Assembly (NCBI GenBank): GCA_028023455.1
Contig: JAQFVV010000020.1
Coordinates: 7,055,092 to 7,119,091 of the forward strand
Length of the DNA: 64,000 nt
DNA from: Epiperipatus broadwayi
Taxonomy: Eukaryota; Onychophora; Udeonychophora; Euonychophora; Peripatidae
Reading direction: 5' to 3'
Shown piece after piece: positions 10,855-21,529 of this stretch (positions are counted from its first letter, which is position 1; every line of letters starts with the position of its first letter). The notes beneath the pieces are model-generated. The model did not search any database. It was not told where the DNA came from and saw nothing but the letters and a program-made list of their open reading frames with translations. The position numbers were made by a program, and so were the translations under genes.

Positions 10855-11070
10855 AAAACAGGCAAAACTCTCTATACAGTGATTTAAGATCTAGGTGCAG
10901 TGCTCTCAGATCCAAAGCTCCTCACTGACAAAAGCCACAAGCTAGAAACTAATCTGGGAATACTGGATGAATAGGCACTAGATAGGGATTTTATTCACAA
11001 ATGTTCTTGCATCCATTAATTACTCTGGCTTGCACTGAGTGGCACTACTGTATGGAGAGTTTTGCCTGTT
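10855..11070 (+). mobile_element. Hammerhead-bearing short element, copy a
   Basis: The element is bounded by the shared terminal motif AAAACAGGCAAAACTCT (left) and its inverse (AGAGTTTTGCCTGTT, right end near 11070). It contains the unit body GATCTAGGTGCAGTGCTCTC, the hammerhead core at 10918-10960, GGGATTTTATTCACAAA and the conserved 3' part ATTACTCTGGCTTGCACTGA. It lacks the long left inverted arm seen in copies c and d. Confidence 0.75.
10917..10960 (+). ncRNA. Hammerhead ribozyme-like core, copy a (mutated)
   Basis: The segment aligns with the hammerhead core of copies b and c. Stem I strands CTCCTCA and TGGGAA flank it, the core box is CTGACAA (consensus CTGATGA), stem II AGC-CACAA-GCT is intact, then GAAAC, and a TAATC in place of the consensus TAGTC. 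Two or more core mutations suggest it is inactive. Confidence 0.6.
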
Positions 11071-11074
11071 ATAT

Positions 11075-11630
11075 ATACCAATTCTTATATAAAGATATCT
11101 AAAGGCCATTCATTTACTTATTGAATTAGATATACAATATTTAGAAAAGAGGTAAAGTTGTGGATTCAAGAGCTAAAAGTTTCTGGTTAGATTCTTATCT
11201 GGGGAAAATAAAAAAAAATCACTTTAATCCATTTAATGAAACTGTCAATGTTCAACCATCATTTGGATGTTCTCATGTAATATGACTGCTAAGAAACTGA
11301 CCATATGATTATTTTTTTTCATTTTGAAATATTTATTTACTTATTTGGCAAATAGGGGTTTTATTTTTATTCAAACCTCAATGCTTTTTACTATTTTTAA
11401 TAAATTAACTTACAAATGCATATTGGATATAAATCAATTTCAAAATTATCATTTTTCAATGTGCAAATTCTGAGGATTAACTTAATTTGGATACCTCCCA
11501 TTTCCACTAATTCAGTGTTAATAAGTACTGGCACAAAGTTGTTTCTGTAATATAATTGCATAAACCATTAACAATTACATAAAATATTAATAATACACAC
11601 ACACATATATATATATAATCAAAATTACCT
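11075..11630. other. AT-rich intergenic DNA
   Basis: No gene or repeat family recognised apart from a CA/TA dinucleotide tract near 11595-11618. Confidence 0.4.
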
Positions 11631-11639
11631 CCAAATTTA

Positions 11640-12240
11640 CAACTCAACCAGACTAGCCAGGAAAATAACTCTAAATCACTACCAATGGTTTCAATGCTAC
11701 AAGCACACTTCTCAAGTGTAAAGAACTACAAAATAACAACATATTTAAACTAAACATTACCCACAATTTCACTTCCCATCAATCCTTAATATTAAAAGAA
11801 CTTTTAAATAAGTTAATGGCTTCAGAATTATAATTTTTTAATAATAAAGATTCTCTTTTTTTTTTATTTCATTTCACTCAAAGAAGACAACCTTAGCTTC
11901 ATCAAAATGAATAGTATGGCCTGTATCTTTTATATGGTATATAAAGCAGAACTAAGATATTTATTTCTAACACTCCTTTTATATATTTTTATTATTTCAT
12001 TTAAGCTCAAACTATTCTATCCTATATATACCTTCTTACAAAAACAAGGGACAATATATACTAATCCAGGAATAGTCTTTTTATCAAAAATTTCCTTGGT
12101 ATTATTTAACAAATTATTCAAAGTAATACCTCTTTTCCAAGAAATTTTCTTATTTCCAAACAAATTACTATTTTTACACACAATTTTATAAGAAGACAAT
12201 TTAAATAGCAAAGAAATAAAATCATGTTTCTTTATCCTTT
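11640..12240 (-). pseudogene. Penelope-like element 3' fragment with GIY-YIG domain
   Basis: On the minus strand 12211-12017 is open and ends KTIPGLVYIVPCFCKKVYIG, the GIY-YIG entry motif (here GLVYIVPC...KVYIG) with paired cysteines. With frameshifts the frame then continues toward 11870 with KRSVRNKYLSSALY and HTIHFDEAKVV, the H-x-I-x-F-D-x-A-K segment typical of PLE GIY-YIG endonucleases. The RT domain is absent, so this is a 5'-truncated copy. About 150 bp beyond the coding end lies a hammerhead-like motif on the same strand (11681-11720), as expected for the 3' part of a PLE. Confidence 0.7.
11681..11720 (-). ncRNA. Hammerhead-like relic downstream of PLE fragment
   Basis: On the minus strand the order is TTGAGAA, GTGTGC-TTGTA-GCATT (a stem-loop), then GAAAC. 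This resembles the CUGAUGA, stem II, GAAAC arrangement of PLE hammerheads, but the first box is altered and stem I is not clear. It is probably a degraded motif. Confidence 0.35.
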
Positions 12241-12249
12241 ACATCATTA

Positions 12250-13345
12250 TATATATATATATTAAAAAGACTAATGGGTATAGTGCAGGAGTTGGCAAAC
12301 TATAATTCATGGACCATGTCCTACCTGCAAGCTGGTTTCATTTGACCCATCACATGCCACACTGCTCAAAATTTAAAATCTAATCAAAAATCAATCGAAA
12401 GTTATACTTTAATTATGTAATATTGTCAATCAGAAAGTAAAACTAAAAAATCTTTACATACCTGGGGAAAGGGGTTAATTTTTCATTTTTGTATAGAGAT
12501 AAAAATTGTCTTATTTTACCTCAAAAGATATATAGCTTATATTTTTTAATTAAAAATAGATTAAGGCTGAATGAATGGAACATTTTATAAAACAAATAAT
12601 AGAAAGAAAATTATTTTTTACAAAAATTTTAAAATTTGTATGTTCAGAAAGCAGAAAATATCAAAATTAAGTATAAAGATCTTGTAATTTTATAAAAGTA
12701 TTTAAAAAATTAAAAGTTTTCATACAGTTTTATAAACTTTAGAACATTCAATAATTTGATGACATAACTCTCTAGTGATTAAATTGGACCATGAAGATTT
12801 TTAAAATTTGTTATCCTGCTTTTCAAAGAGAAAGCTTACTGGATTTTGGAATAGTACATCTGTACACCATTACCATGATCTGATTTCAAATCTGGACCAA
12901 GTAAAACTTATCAAGTTCTAAACATAGGATTGTTTTTTCAGAAATCTGGCCTCTAGACTAACTATCCTATGTTAGTTGGTAAATGAATATTTTCCTATGC
13001 TTAACTAGAAATAAAATAGAAGTACCCCAAATTCTCACCAGTACTTCTGGTAATATTTAAATATCTATTGTTTTGTCAGAGATTGTTGGTGGACTTTGCT
13101 CTCCAGAGGGATTTTTAATAATTGTCTTGACTTTTTATATACATACAATTGTAGAGGAGGCAACAGCAAATAAGTTTGTTATTAATTGAGATTCTTTGAT
13201 TTCTTGCTGAAGACTTTGGAAAATAGATCTGGGAAAAATTTTAATATCTTTTCCATTTATTTTTACCATTGGGTCCGCCACTCTATATGAATTAGAGCAG
13301 TGGTAAAGCATAAGACTCTGGAATGTAAGTTTCTTAGATTATTTT
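12250..13345. other. Intergenic DNA with a possible hAT-type end
   Basis: Near 12287 the phrase CAGGAGTTGGCAAACTATAA resembles the end motif of widespread hAT MITEs (CAGGGGTxGGCAAACT followed by a GGCC-rich stretch). A matching opposite end was not found. The remainder is AT-rich with no gene recognised. Confidence 0.3.
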
Positions 13346-13349
13346 TAGT

Positions 13350-13750
13350 CAACAAACATCACATGATCACTATTTCTTATGCTTTCTCTTAACTGTTATT
13401 AAACCAGACAAAACTCTTTACATCACTCAATGCAAGCCAGAGTAATCAATGGATAAGCTAATGAGCTTGGAATGAGAATATTATAGTGTTTTCAATTTAA
13501 GACTCATAGTTTTTTAGTTAAGTAGAGATAAAAGGTGGCTGCTGGACGGTTGCATTAGATCCTAAGATCTATGTACAGTGCTCTCAGATCCAAGGCTCAT
13601 CACTGGTGAAGGCCACAAGCCAGAAACTAGTCTGGGGATATTGGATGAGTAGGCACTAGATGAGGATTTTATGCACAAGCCTTCTGGAATTCATTGATTA
13701 CTCTGGCTTGCACTGAGTGGCAATACGTATAGAGAGTTTTGTTTGTTTTT
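13350..13750 (+). mobile_element. Hammerhead-bearing short element, copy b
   Basis: The left side is the inverted 3' tail (AACATCACATGATCACTATT, AACTGTTATTAAACC) followed by an inverted copy of the terminal unit (CAATGCAAGCCAGAGTAATC). The right side has the sense unit: a body shared with copy e (TATTATAGTGTTTTCAATTT, GGTTGCATTAGATCC), the hammerhead core, and the 3' part ending TAGAGAGTTTTGTTTG. The result is a foldback-like element of about 400 bp. Confidence 0.75.
13595..13640 (+). ncRNA. Hammerhead ribozyme-like core, copy b
   Basis: The order is CTCATCA (stem I 5' strand), CTGGTGA (one change from CTGATGA), AGGC-CACAA-GCCA (stem II), GAAAC, TAGTC (stem III and the cleavage triplet GTC) and TGGGGA (stem I 3' strand). 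Everything except one core base and one stem I pair fits the type I hammerhead with a 2-bp stem III. Predicted cleavage would follow 13632. Confidence 0.7.
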
Positions 13751-14369
13751 ATTATTTTTAGTGCTATCATTTCCAGCACTCAACCTTCTCATGAACTCTT
13801 TGGTTAATAAAGCCATTAAATTATTTATTTATCGTATCTGTTATTACAAAATAAATTGATCACAAAAGAAAAAAACTGAAATGGTTGCTCATTAATGTTC
13901 TTTTTCAATTTGGAGTTTATTCGCTTTTGCCTGAGTTTATGACCAAAAGAATATTGTAGTCTTCTTTCTCCGATGTCAGAAAATTTATAAATGAAATATT
14001 GTCAAGATTTTCTTGAAGCATATGAACATACAGATGTGTTTGTGAATGTTCTTTTTTTTAACAATTCATAGCAGACAAAATTAAATTACCGCTCTTGTAT
14101 CCTGGAAACCTCAAATTTGTCAACCTAGATAGCAATTTGCAATCAATGTCACTGTGTGTGTGTGATAGGAATTATTGGATTATAAATTTAGGCTACTTTT
14201 GCCTACTTGCAACTGTTTATCACTTTCAGGCAAAGGACGATTGCATGATTGAGAAAAGAACTAATTAATATTAAATTAGTCATTGTTGGACTTTATATGA
14301 TTAAGAGATAAAGAAAAAATTAATTTGGAAGTTAAACATATACTTTATTATAAAGGCACAAATATTAAA

Positions 14370-15560
14370 AATATAAGTATAATGGGATTTATAATAAATG
14401 GAAAATGGAAAAGTGACCTTGTCAATATTGATGATATATCAAATAGATTGATCAGATTAACTTATCAACTTGATACACAACAACAAATGCTGGTAAGATA
14501 AATTAATGACTAACAAATTCTCATTGTGATGAAAACATAGAGAATATGATACTTTTAATTAGACCAAACAAGGACTTTTAAAATGGTATAAAAGATTTTA
14601 ATGCTAAAATTGAAAAACAATTAGCAGATGTAAATGTGATGGGTAATTTTGATTATGAAGACAGAAATGAAATGTGCTACTGATTTGTGGAATTTTCAAA
14701 ACAAAAGAATTACAAAATCCTTCTTTAAAAAAACAATGGATTACATTTTGGTTAATAAAAAATATGGGTGCTCAAAAATTTTAGTAAATGATCTCTTCCA
14801 TTTTGAATTTTAAAAACGACCAAAAACATCATCTGACACATTTAAATGTTACAGCAGAGTAGATTACATTCAAATGCCAAAAGAAATTATTAAAAAAAAT
14901 AGTAAAAGTTGCTATTTTGTAGATTATGAAAAAACATTTGACACCATAAATGTTTCTGCGATACTTTACAATATGAAGACATAGACCTAGGATATTACCA
15001 AATTCTGAAGAATATTTATCAAGATGAACTAATAGTGATTAAAGTATATAGTGGCAATGAAAAAATTAACATTGACAAGCATTATGATAGAATGCTTACA
15101 TCTTTATTTCCATTTTATAGAAAGTACTTTGTGGATTAAAATAGAAAGCTAAGAGAAAAAATAAATGGAAAATTAGTTAAATCATCTAGATTTTGCAAAT
15201 GATGTGGTTGTTTTCATAAATTATATTTAAAATTTTAGATAGAAGTAAAAATATAGGCATAAATATAATAATCAATAAAGCAAGGTATATATAACATGAC
15301 ATTGCTTTTATAAGCTTGTATTTACAAAAATGTAATACATATAAATACTAAAAGGACTAAATTTATAATAAATGAATTTTTAAAATAAAAAAATATACAT
15401 TGATAATAATAAATCAGAAGTTATTCAGTTTATTAATAGGAATGAAAATATAACTGGTGAAATTAATCATAAAATTTAAATTCAATAAAGTGGATTTACT
15501 AATAATAGCTTTACATTAAAAGATAATGTCTATATGCCCCAGAATAAAGGATTTTAATAA
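14370..15560 (+). pseudogene. RTE-like LINE reverse transcriptase remnant
   Basis: Translated fragments in shifting frames include FVDYEKTFDTINV (14917-14955, RT block A with the FD pair) and LDFANDVVVF (15185-15214, corresponding to the (Y/F)ADD active site, here with N in place of the first D). Downstream fragments match the RT thumb segment seen in the copy at 50.4 kb. The order and phrasing fit RTE-clade non-LTR elements. Many stops and indels show it is a fossil. Confidence 0.7.
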
Positions 15561-15654
15561 ATATATATATTTGAGTGCTTACTTAAGAAGCTTACTTTTA
15601 GAGATTTAAAGAGCAATAGAAAGTTGTAAAACACACAGCAAAGTATTATCATAG

Positions 15655-16030
15655 TCTATCTGAATTTATAGCAGTTTTTCCAACCAATAGCTTATCTTCT
15701 CCACATTACATCAAGAAACTTCCTTATATCAACCATCAATCTCAAATGTGATTTCTTTGTAAGATTTTTACAGCCTCTTTGAATTCTGTTTAATACTTTA
15801 TCTAGGCATCTATTATTATCTCTACTAGAAAGATGCTCAATCCTACTCTATTTCAGTTTCTTAATTCATTTAATGGTATTAATAATATCATTAGTTCTTT
15901 CACCTATGTTTGCTTTCAATCCTTTCTTCCTATTTACATCTCTCAATACATTGTTGAGTGGACTGAGGTCTTTGTATTGATATTTGGCTAGTGTCCAAAT
16001 CACATATCCATAAGCCAGTACTCTTAAAGC
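15655..16030 (-). pseudogene. RTE-like LINE 3' remnant, inverted
   Basis: On the minus strand the translation has the C-terminal RTE pattern also seen at 36.6 and 50.8 kb: a YGYxIWTLxKYQ-like stretch, then NRCLDKVLNRIQRGCKN and HLRLMVDIRK. It lies tail-to-tail with the 14370-15560 copy. Stops interrupt the frame. Confidence 0.6.
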
Positions 16031-16255
16031 ATATATATATATATATGTATATTGTAATCAGTTGGCTTACATAGCATACACTAATATAGTGTATGTGCAT
16101 ATATATATATACGTAAAATAAAGAAAAAGTAGAAATAAACACAGACAAAAATTATAGTAGATATTTTCTACATTTACTGAAATAGAAATAAATAAATAAT
16201 AACTCTGATTTAAAATATTGTTTTATAAATTAAACTTTTAAAAGGTCTGAATAAA

Positions 16256-16428
<173 letters not shown>

Positions 16429-16429
16429 T

Positions 16430-18020
16430 GATTTTGAAATGTAAAAACACCATACTTATTTTTGGAATTTTTTAATTAATTAAATAATATTCATTAAGGC
16501 TGTAGCGTCAATCACATGCATATAAAATGCGATAGTAGGGACCTCTATTAAAAATCCCCTAAGTAAAAAATGTATATAGATTCCAAAGGATTAGAGAGAT
16601 AAAATAAAATTTGTTTTTAATCAAGGTGATGTTATAACACCTCAGATGATTTTATAAAAAGAGCTGATAAAAAATATCAGCCAGTCTGGATAGTGATTTT
16701 GAAAAGAACAGTTCTGCTTGAAGTTTTGTAAGAGTTGGTCAGAAGAGTTTTTAATATTTTAAGCAGTGACCAACTAGGCCAACTGCAAAGTTTTTGGATA
16801 ATGATTTTGAAGAGAGCAGTGTGTTGTTGGCTGTAGCAGAGAGTTGGCAGAATAGCTACCATGAATTGATACAGCTGATGGCAGGACATTAGATTTAGAA
16901 GCCACTAATATTTCCTTCTCAGGAGTTTGAATTCACTTGGAGAAAATGACCCACTTCTTTGTGCTGTAATTCATAGCCTTAAATACAGAGGATAGTTGCT
17001 TATCTAAAATTTATTAAATCAAAACTTCAGACCAAGATTTTACCTGAATTATGTACTTTTATCTGATAGTGACAACAAACTTGGATTATATTTTTATGAT
17101 GGATCAAAAGAACCAGCTTGCCCAAGAGAAACCATCGGTGGATGAAGAATTAATTATATGTATGCTATTTCAGCTATATGCAGAGAAGCACACATAAATG
17201 TATATATAGCTGGTAAGTTGCTTTAAAATAATTCATATAAAAATAAACATGTATAGAACAATATTATTTTTAAGTCGGTTAAAAATCTATGTATTTTAAA
17301 AGAATATAAAGTAATTTTGCTTGAATTATAATTAAGAATCAAAAATAATTCATTGACTAACTGGTTTTAAAGGCAAAAGAGACGTTTTTGAACAATAATC
17401 CTCTCGACATTATTTTTAAAAAAAATTATTATATTAAAATAAAAGTAAAGAATCAATGATTCTATAATTTAATTTAAAAACATTGATAATTAATCAAAAA
17501 ATACCTGTCAAAAATTGATTATACTTTTTTTAAGGAAAAAAAAAAGGAACTTATAAATTGATAAATAATTTTAATTTATATCTATATTTTGTTTATACAC
17601 ATGTATAGGTAGGAAATTTACTTGTTTTCCAATTGAATTAATTATAAAAAATATATATAATATTATAGTAATAAGTTGAATATATTTTATTATACTTTTG
17701 TAAATTAATGTAACAATTTAAATTTTGAATAGTAATTATGTAAATTACAAATGTAATAATTATTTTATGTTTAATTAAAATGTCTTCATCATATGTTATA
17801 AAACGCCCATCTGTGTATGGATATATATATATATATATATGCGTTTATAGAATCTAATTGAGAAATATTGTAAAACCATGTAATAACTTTAATTGTGTAT
17901 ATAATATTGTACATCATTCAAAATCAGAACCTTTAACATATAAGACCTTAAATACCATTTTTTTTATTGTTATTAATAAACTTTTATTTAATTGTTAAAA
18001 TTGTATTCCATCATCTCTTG
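16430..18020. other. Intergenic DNA with an imperfect duplication
   Basis: An imperfect duplication lies at about 16687-16744 and 16797-16855 (GGATAGTGATTTTGAA / GGATAATGATTTTGAA). A TA tract lies near 17820-17840. No gene is recognised; the minus ORF at 16677-16889 lies over the duplication and has no domain. Confidence 0.4.
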
Positions 18021-18029
18021 TTCACATAC

Positions 18030-18500
18030 AGTAATAGAGCCCATGTTCTCTGAGCTAGATTTCAGACATGGATAAATGGGGATGTGTTTAGTGCTTTGGG
18101 CATCCAGAGATGATCAATCATCATCCTGGTTGGCACAAAAGAGGATACTCTTTAAAGCCCATGCACTATATTTTATTTTAGTTCAGTCTCATTAAAAATT
18201 TAAGTTTATAGTTGGCCAGTACAAGTGTCCAGAGCATTGATGATGATCAGCATGTTTTAAATGTCCCCACATTATTGTTTTGATTTCTGATTATTGTGTA
18301 TTTTTAATGGATGGGCACTAAGCTGGTGCATCCAAGTTATGTTTAAATAATTGCCCAAGCTGGAAAAGGCTCAATAGTTAGCCTGGTCCAAAGAAGACCC
18401 ATTTCCAATCCAGTCACAAGGTTGACTGTTGATGTGTTGTACTGATTTTATACTGATTTGTTTATTTCCATCAATGATGATGATGGATGGTTATTTCTCT
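18030..18500. repeat. Unclassified less AT-rich block, probable old repeat
   Basis: This block is more balanced in base composition than its neighbours and has several GATGAT runs, but no consistent frame, tRNA boxes or terminal repeats. I cannot classify it. Confidence 0.3.
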
Positions 18501-18879
18501 TGAGTACTTTTACTTTATAATGCTGGTTGATATATGAATCAGTTAATTAGTTCCTCTTTTGAAATAGCTGGCTGATTTCTCAATGCTCCCAATGTTCTCA
18601 GAGATTTTTTAATCTCATACTCTTATATATTATTAAATATCTCATCACTTATATATCATTTTTTGTAAATATTTCATTTTAAATGGACTTGGGGTTGATG
18701 ATGATATTCCATCAATCCAGATTCATTTTCACTTACTTCTCACCCACCCCATCCCGTTACGGTGTTTTTGGTAGAACGCCATCTGTTGACATAAATACAA
18801 GTGTTAGCAAGTTTTTAACTTGTTTTTTGTTTTTCATATATATATATGTGGGTGTGTTAATTACTTTTTTTCAAACATT

Positions 18880-19480
18880 AATTTTATAATTAACATCATC
18901 CAATGTGTTCTCGACTATATCAATAATGTGATCAAGATTTTTATTTTTACTAATTTTTTTTTAATTCATGAGAATCAATCTTTATTTTTTAATTCTGAGA
19001 AAACCCATATTATTTTAGTCTTTTTTAGTATTCATCTTTAGCCCTACTTTTTTATTCTCATCTGATAAATTTTCCTAAAATTCTGAACATTATTTTCAAA
19101 AACAACTACATCATTTTCAAAATGTAGATCATTTAAATATTCTCCATGTATTTTAATTTGCTTAACTTTTTATTTTAATTAATAAAAATATTTCTTTTGG
19201 AGATATAAAATGACCATAATATCCACCTTACAAATGTAATTTTATATAATTCCACATATTTCATAATGTAATTCCACAATAATCTCTGTCATTAGTAATA
19301 GTTCAATTTTTTTTCTTTTTGCTGAAGTAATTTTTCTTACAATATCAAAATGTTGTTTCATTCTTTTGAAATTTTTATTATCTTCTATAGCTTTTCTTTC
19401 CAATTCACAGTTATATTTTCTTATTCCATTCTTGATGATTCAAAATTTGCAGTCATAGTAAAAATGCTTATTCATATTCT
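18880..19480 (-). pseudogene. RTE-like LINE remnant (RT region)
   Basis: On the minus strand the fragments include LHFENDVVVFENN (around 19090-19130), the degenerate (F/Y)ADD active-site region, followed by a helix. Further upstream (19290-19440) is a segment similar to 21790-21900, with GKKSYRR and the phrase K-x-F-x-x-I-x-K-x-x-x-x-x-F-D/N-I. Both are pieces of the same RTE family. Frames are broken throughout. Confidence 0.55.
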
Positions 19481-19499
19481 ACAAATCCAAATCACAGTA

Positions 19500-19845
19500 G
19501 CAAATTATATTTATTGTTTCTTTCTATAACTTCTCTCAATGTTAATTTGTGACTCATTGGGTTAAAAATTCAACTTTTTTTTTGTACTGGTTTGAATCCA
19601 AAGTTCACTATTGTAACATTTATTTATATACGTTGCAAATATATAGGCATTTGGTAAAAGCTAAAAAATAAAAGTAAATTTAGATTTTTTTTTTGACTAA
19701 TTTTTTTTTTAAAAAATAACGTACAGTGAAAGTTAAATTATTCTTTCGTTTTTTTTTTATGTAAGTAGAAATAAAAGTAGAATTGGAGAGAACAAAAGAA
19801 TTCCAAAAGTAAAATAAAAAAGATAAGAGAAAGTAAAAATATTTT
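19500..19845. other. AT-rich spacer
   Basis: Contains T and A homopolymer runs. Nothing further is recognised. Confidence 0.4.
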
Positions 19846-19846
19846 G

Positions 19847-20290
19847 GCTAATTAAAGATGGCCGAAAAACTTGATAAGAAAAGAGAACTTTATAACGTAA
19901 ATTTTATAAAGAATCTACAAGATTATGAACCAAAAAACACCATGATAATAGCATGCACAGAAGTCTGAAAACTGGACCTCGGGTATAAAAAGGAGGGATT
20001 CGGTTGGAAGAACGTCTTGGTTTAGCTGATATTCTTTTGGTTGGTTTTGGATTAAAGAATCCAGACCACTCTACGATAAAAAAGTTATTCATACAAGAGT
20101 AGACCGGAGGCTTTAGCTGACATCATTACCGATAGACACCAGAGAAGTTTACGCAACTAGCCTATGGAACCAGCCCCAAGATCAACTAATAATCAAAGGC
20201 CATGAGCTCAATTCAACCCTGAAAAACTATGCATAGTTATCTACTACTGAATTCACAAAACTTACCAGTAAGTAATGCTTCATTACTCCT
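19847..20290 (+). promoter_or_regulatory. TATA-containing leader module 2 (putative LTR/retroelement promoter)
   Basis: TAATTAAAGATGGCC (with a YY1-like AAGATGGCC) starts near 19848, a strong TATA box GGGTATAAAAAGG is at about 19981-19993, and a GC-richer leader of about 280 bp follows. A good 5' splice site (CCA|GTAAGTAA) lies near 20268. The upstream 15-mer is identical to that of module 1. No coding region is seen downstream. The minus-strand ORF at 19904-20092 is a shadow of this block. A solo LTR or 5'-UTR relic is my inference. Confidence 0.4.
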
Positions 20291-20294
20291 GATT

Positions 20295-21070
20295 GTGACC
20301 AAATTAAACGTTTTCAAACAATTTCTAAAAGTATGTTTAAACAATCCCGATAGAGACATTAAATTTCTTGTGCAAGAGACATTCATTATTTAGTAACTTT
20401 CTAGAAGAAATTTGGAAGTGAGCTGTAATGGTAAAATTGTTTTTTATTAATTGATTCACGTCTGAATTGTGTTCTCTCCAATTTATTTGATAAATAATTG
20501 CCTTTCAAATTTTATTTTTTAATCTATTATAGTAAAAAATATTTCTAATACCAATTTTCATTTGTGCATTATTAATAATAGTTATTATTTTTTATTATTA
20601 AATTTATTATTAGTTTAAGAAGATTTAAGAATGTAATTTACCTTTGCCAATATGTTTGAATAAGCCCAGGAATAATAATCTTAAAAAAATAATTCTCCTT
20701 ACGGTATGATGTAATACCGATTAGTTTAAAAATATCTTTTCTTTTTAATTTTCGAGATGCTATGTGATGGTTCAGTGGGTTCTTGCAGAACTCTGGCGCC
20801 TTTCAAATAAATTAAAAGCTGATGTCATCGATAGAATAATTCTCAACAATTACAAGGCCGAGTTGATCAGGAAATATAGCTATGTTTTTAATAGAAATCG
20901 AAATACAACTTTCTTCTTTTTAACATAGCTTGATCAACTTGTGCACAATTTATATTAGCGTGTAGAGGCCTAACAAAACGGAAAACGTTATACTATAAAC
21001 AAGTTGTAGTTATCTTAATAAAGAGATTTTGTACAGAATGGATAAATGTTTGATAGGTTTGCAAATTTTA
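20295..21070. other. Intergenic DNA, no gene recognised
   Basis: A small imperfect inverted repeat (AGTTGATCA...TGATCAACTT) spans 20873-20941. No coding or repeat family is recognised. Confidence 0.4.
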
Positions 21071-21233
21071 TTACTTTTTATCATATGATTACTATTTCTT
21101 ATGCTAGCACATTACTGTTATTAAAACAGGCAAAACTCTCCATACAGTAGTGCCACTCAGTACCAACCAGAGTAATCAATGGATGCCAGAAGGCATGTGC
21201 ATAAAATCCCTATCTAGTGCCTACTCATTCAAT

Positions 21234-21278
21234 ATCCTGAGACTAGTTTTTGGCTTGTGGCCTTCATCAGTGATGAAC
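21234..21278 (-). ncRNA. Hammerhead ribozyme-like core, copy c left (minus strand)
   Basis: On the minus strand the core box CTGATGA is intact, stem II GGC-CACAA-GCC is intact, GAAAC is changed to AAAAC, and TAGTC is intact. Stem I is weakened by changes on both strands. Probably inactive. Confidence 0.6.
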
Positions 21279-21332
21279 TTTGGAGAGTTGCATTAGATCC
21301 TAAGATCTAGGCACAGTGCTCTCAGATCCAAA

Positions 21333-21376
21333 GCTCCTTACTGATGAAGACCACAAGCCAGAAACAGTCTGGGGAT
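21333..21376 (+). ncRNA. Hammerhead ribozyme-like core, copy c right
   Basis: CTGATGA (21341-21347) and GAAAC (21361-21365) are both intact, and the cleavage triplet is GTC ending at 21369. Stem I (CTCCTTA with TGGGGA) can form six pairs including wobbles. Stem II has one weakened pair (GAC-CACAA-GCC) and stem III has lost one loop base (CAG in place of CTAG). This is the copy closest to the required catalytic residues. Confidence 0.7.
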
Positions 21377-21529
21377 ATTGGATGAGTAGGCACTAGATAG
21401 GGATTTTATGCGCAAGCCTTCTGGCATTCATTGATTACTCTGGTTGGCATTGAGTGGCACTAATGTATGTAGACTTTTGCCTGTTTTTATTTTTTATCAT
21501 ATTTGTTAAATATCAGTGTTACTGTTGCA

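Larger units (their letters stand above)
21082..21490. mobile_element. Hammerhead-bearing short element, copy c (full palindrome)
   Basis: The left half (21082-21284) is the inverse complement of the right half (21285-21487). Each half carries the terminal motif AAAACAGGCAAAACTC, the conserved 3' part (CAGAGTAATCAATGGATGCC), the GGGATTTTATG block and a hammerhead core. The inverted 3' tail (TGCTAGCACATTACTGTTAT) lies outside the left end. A possible target duplication (TTTTTATCATAT-like) flanks it at about 21075-21086 and 21490-21501. A transcript of either strand would contain one sense and one antisense hammerhead in a long hairpin. Confidence 0.8.
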
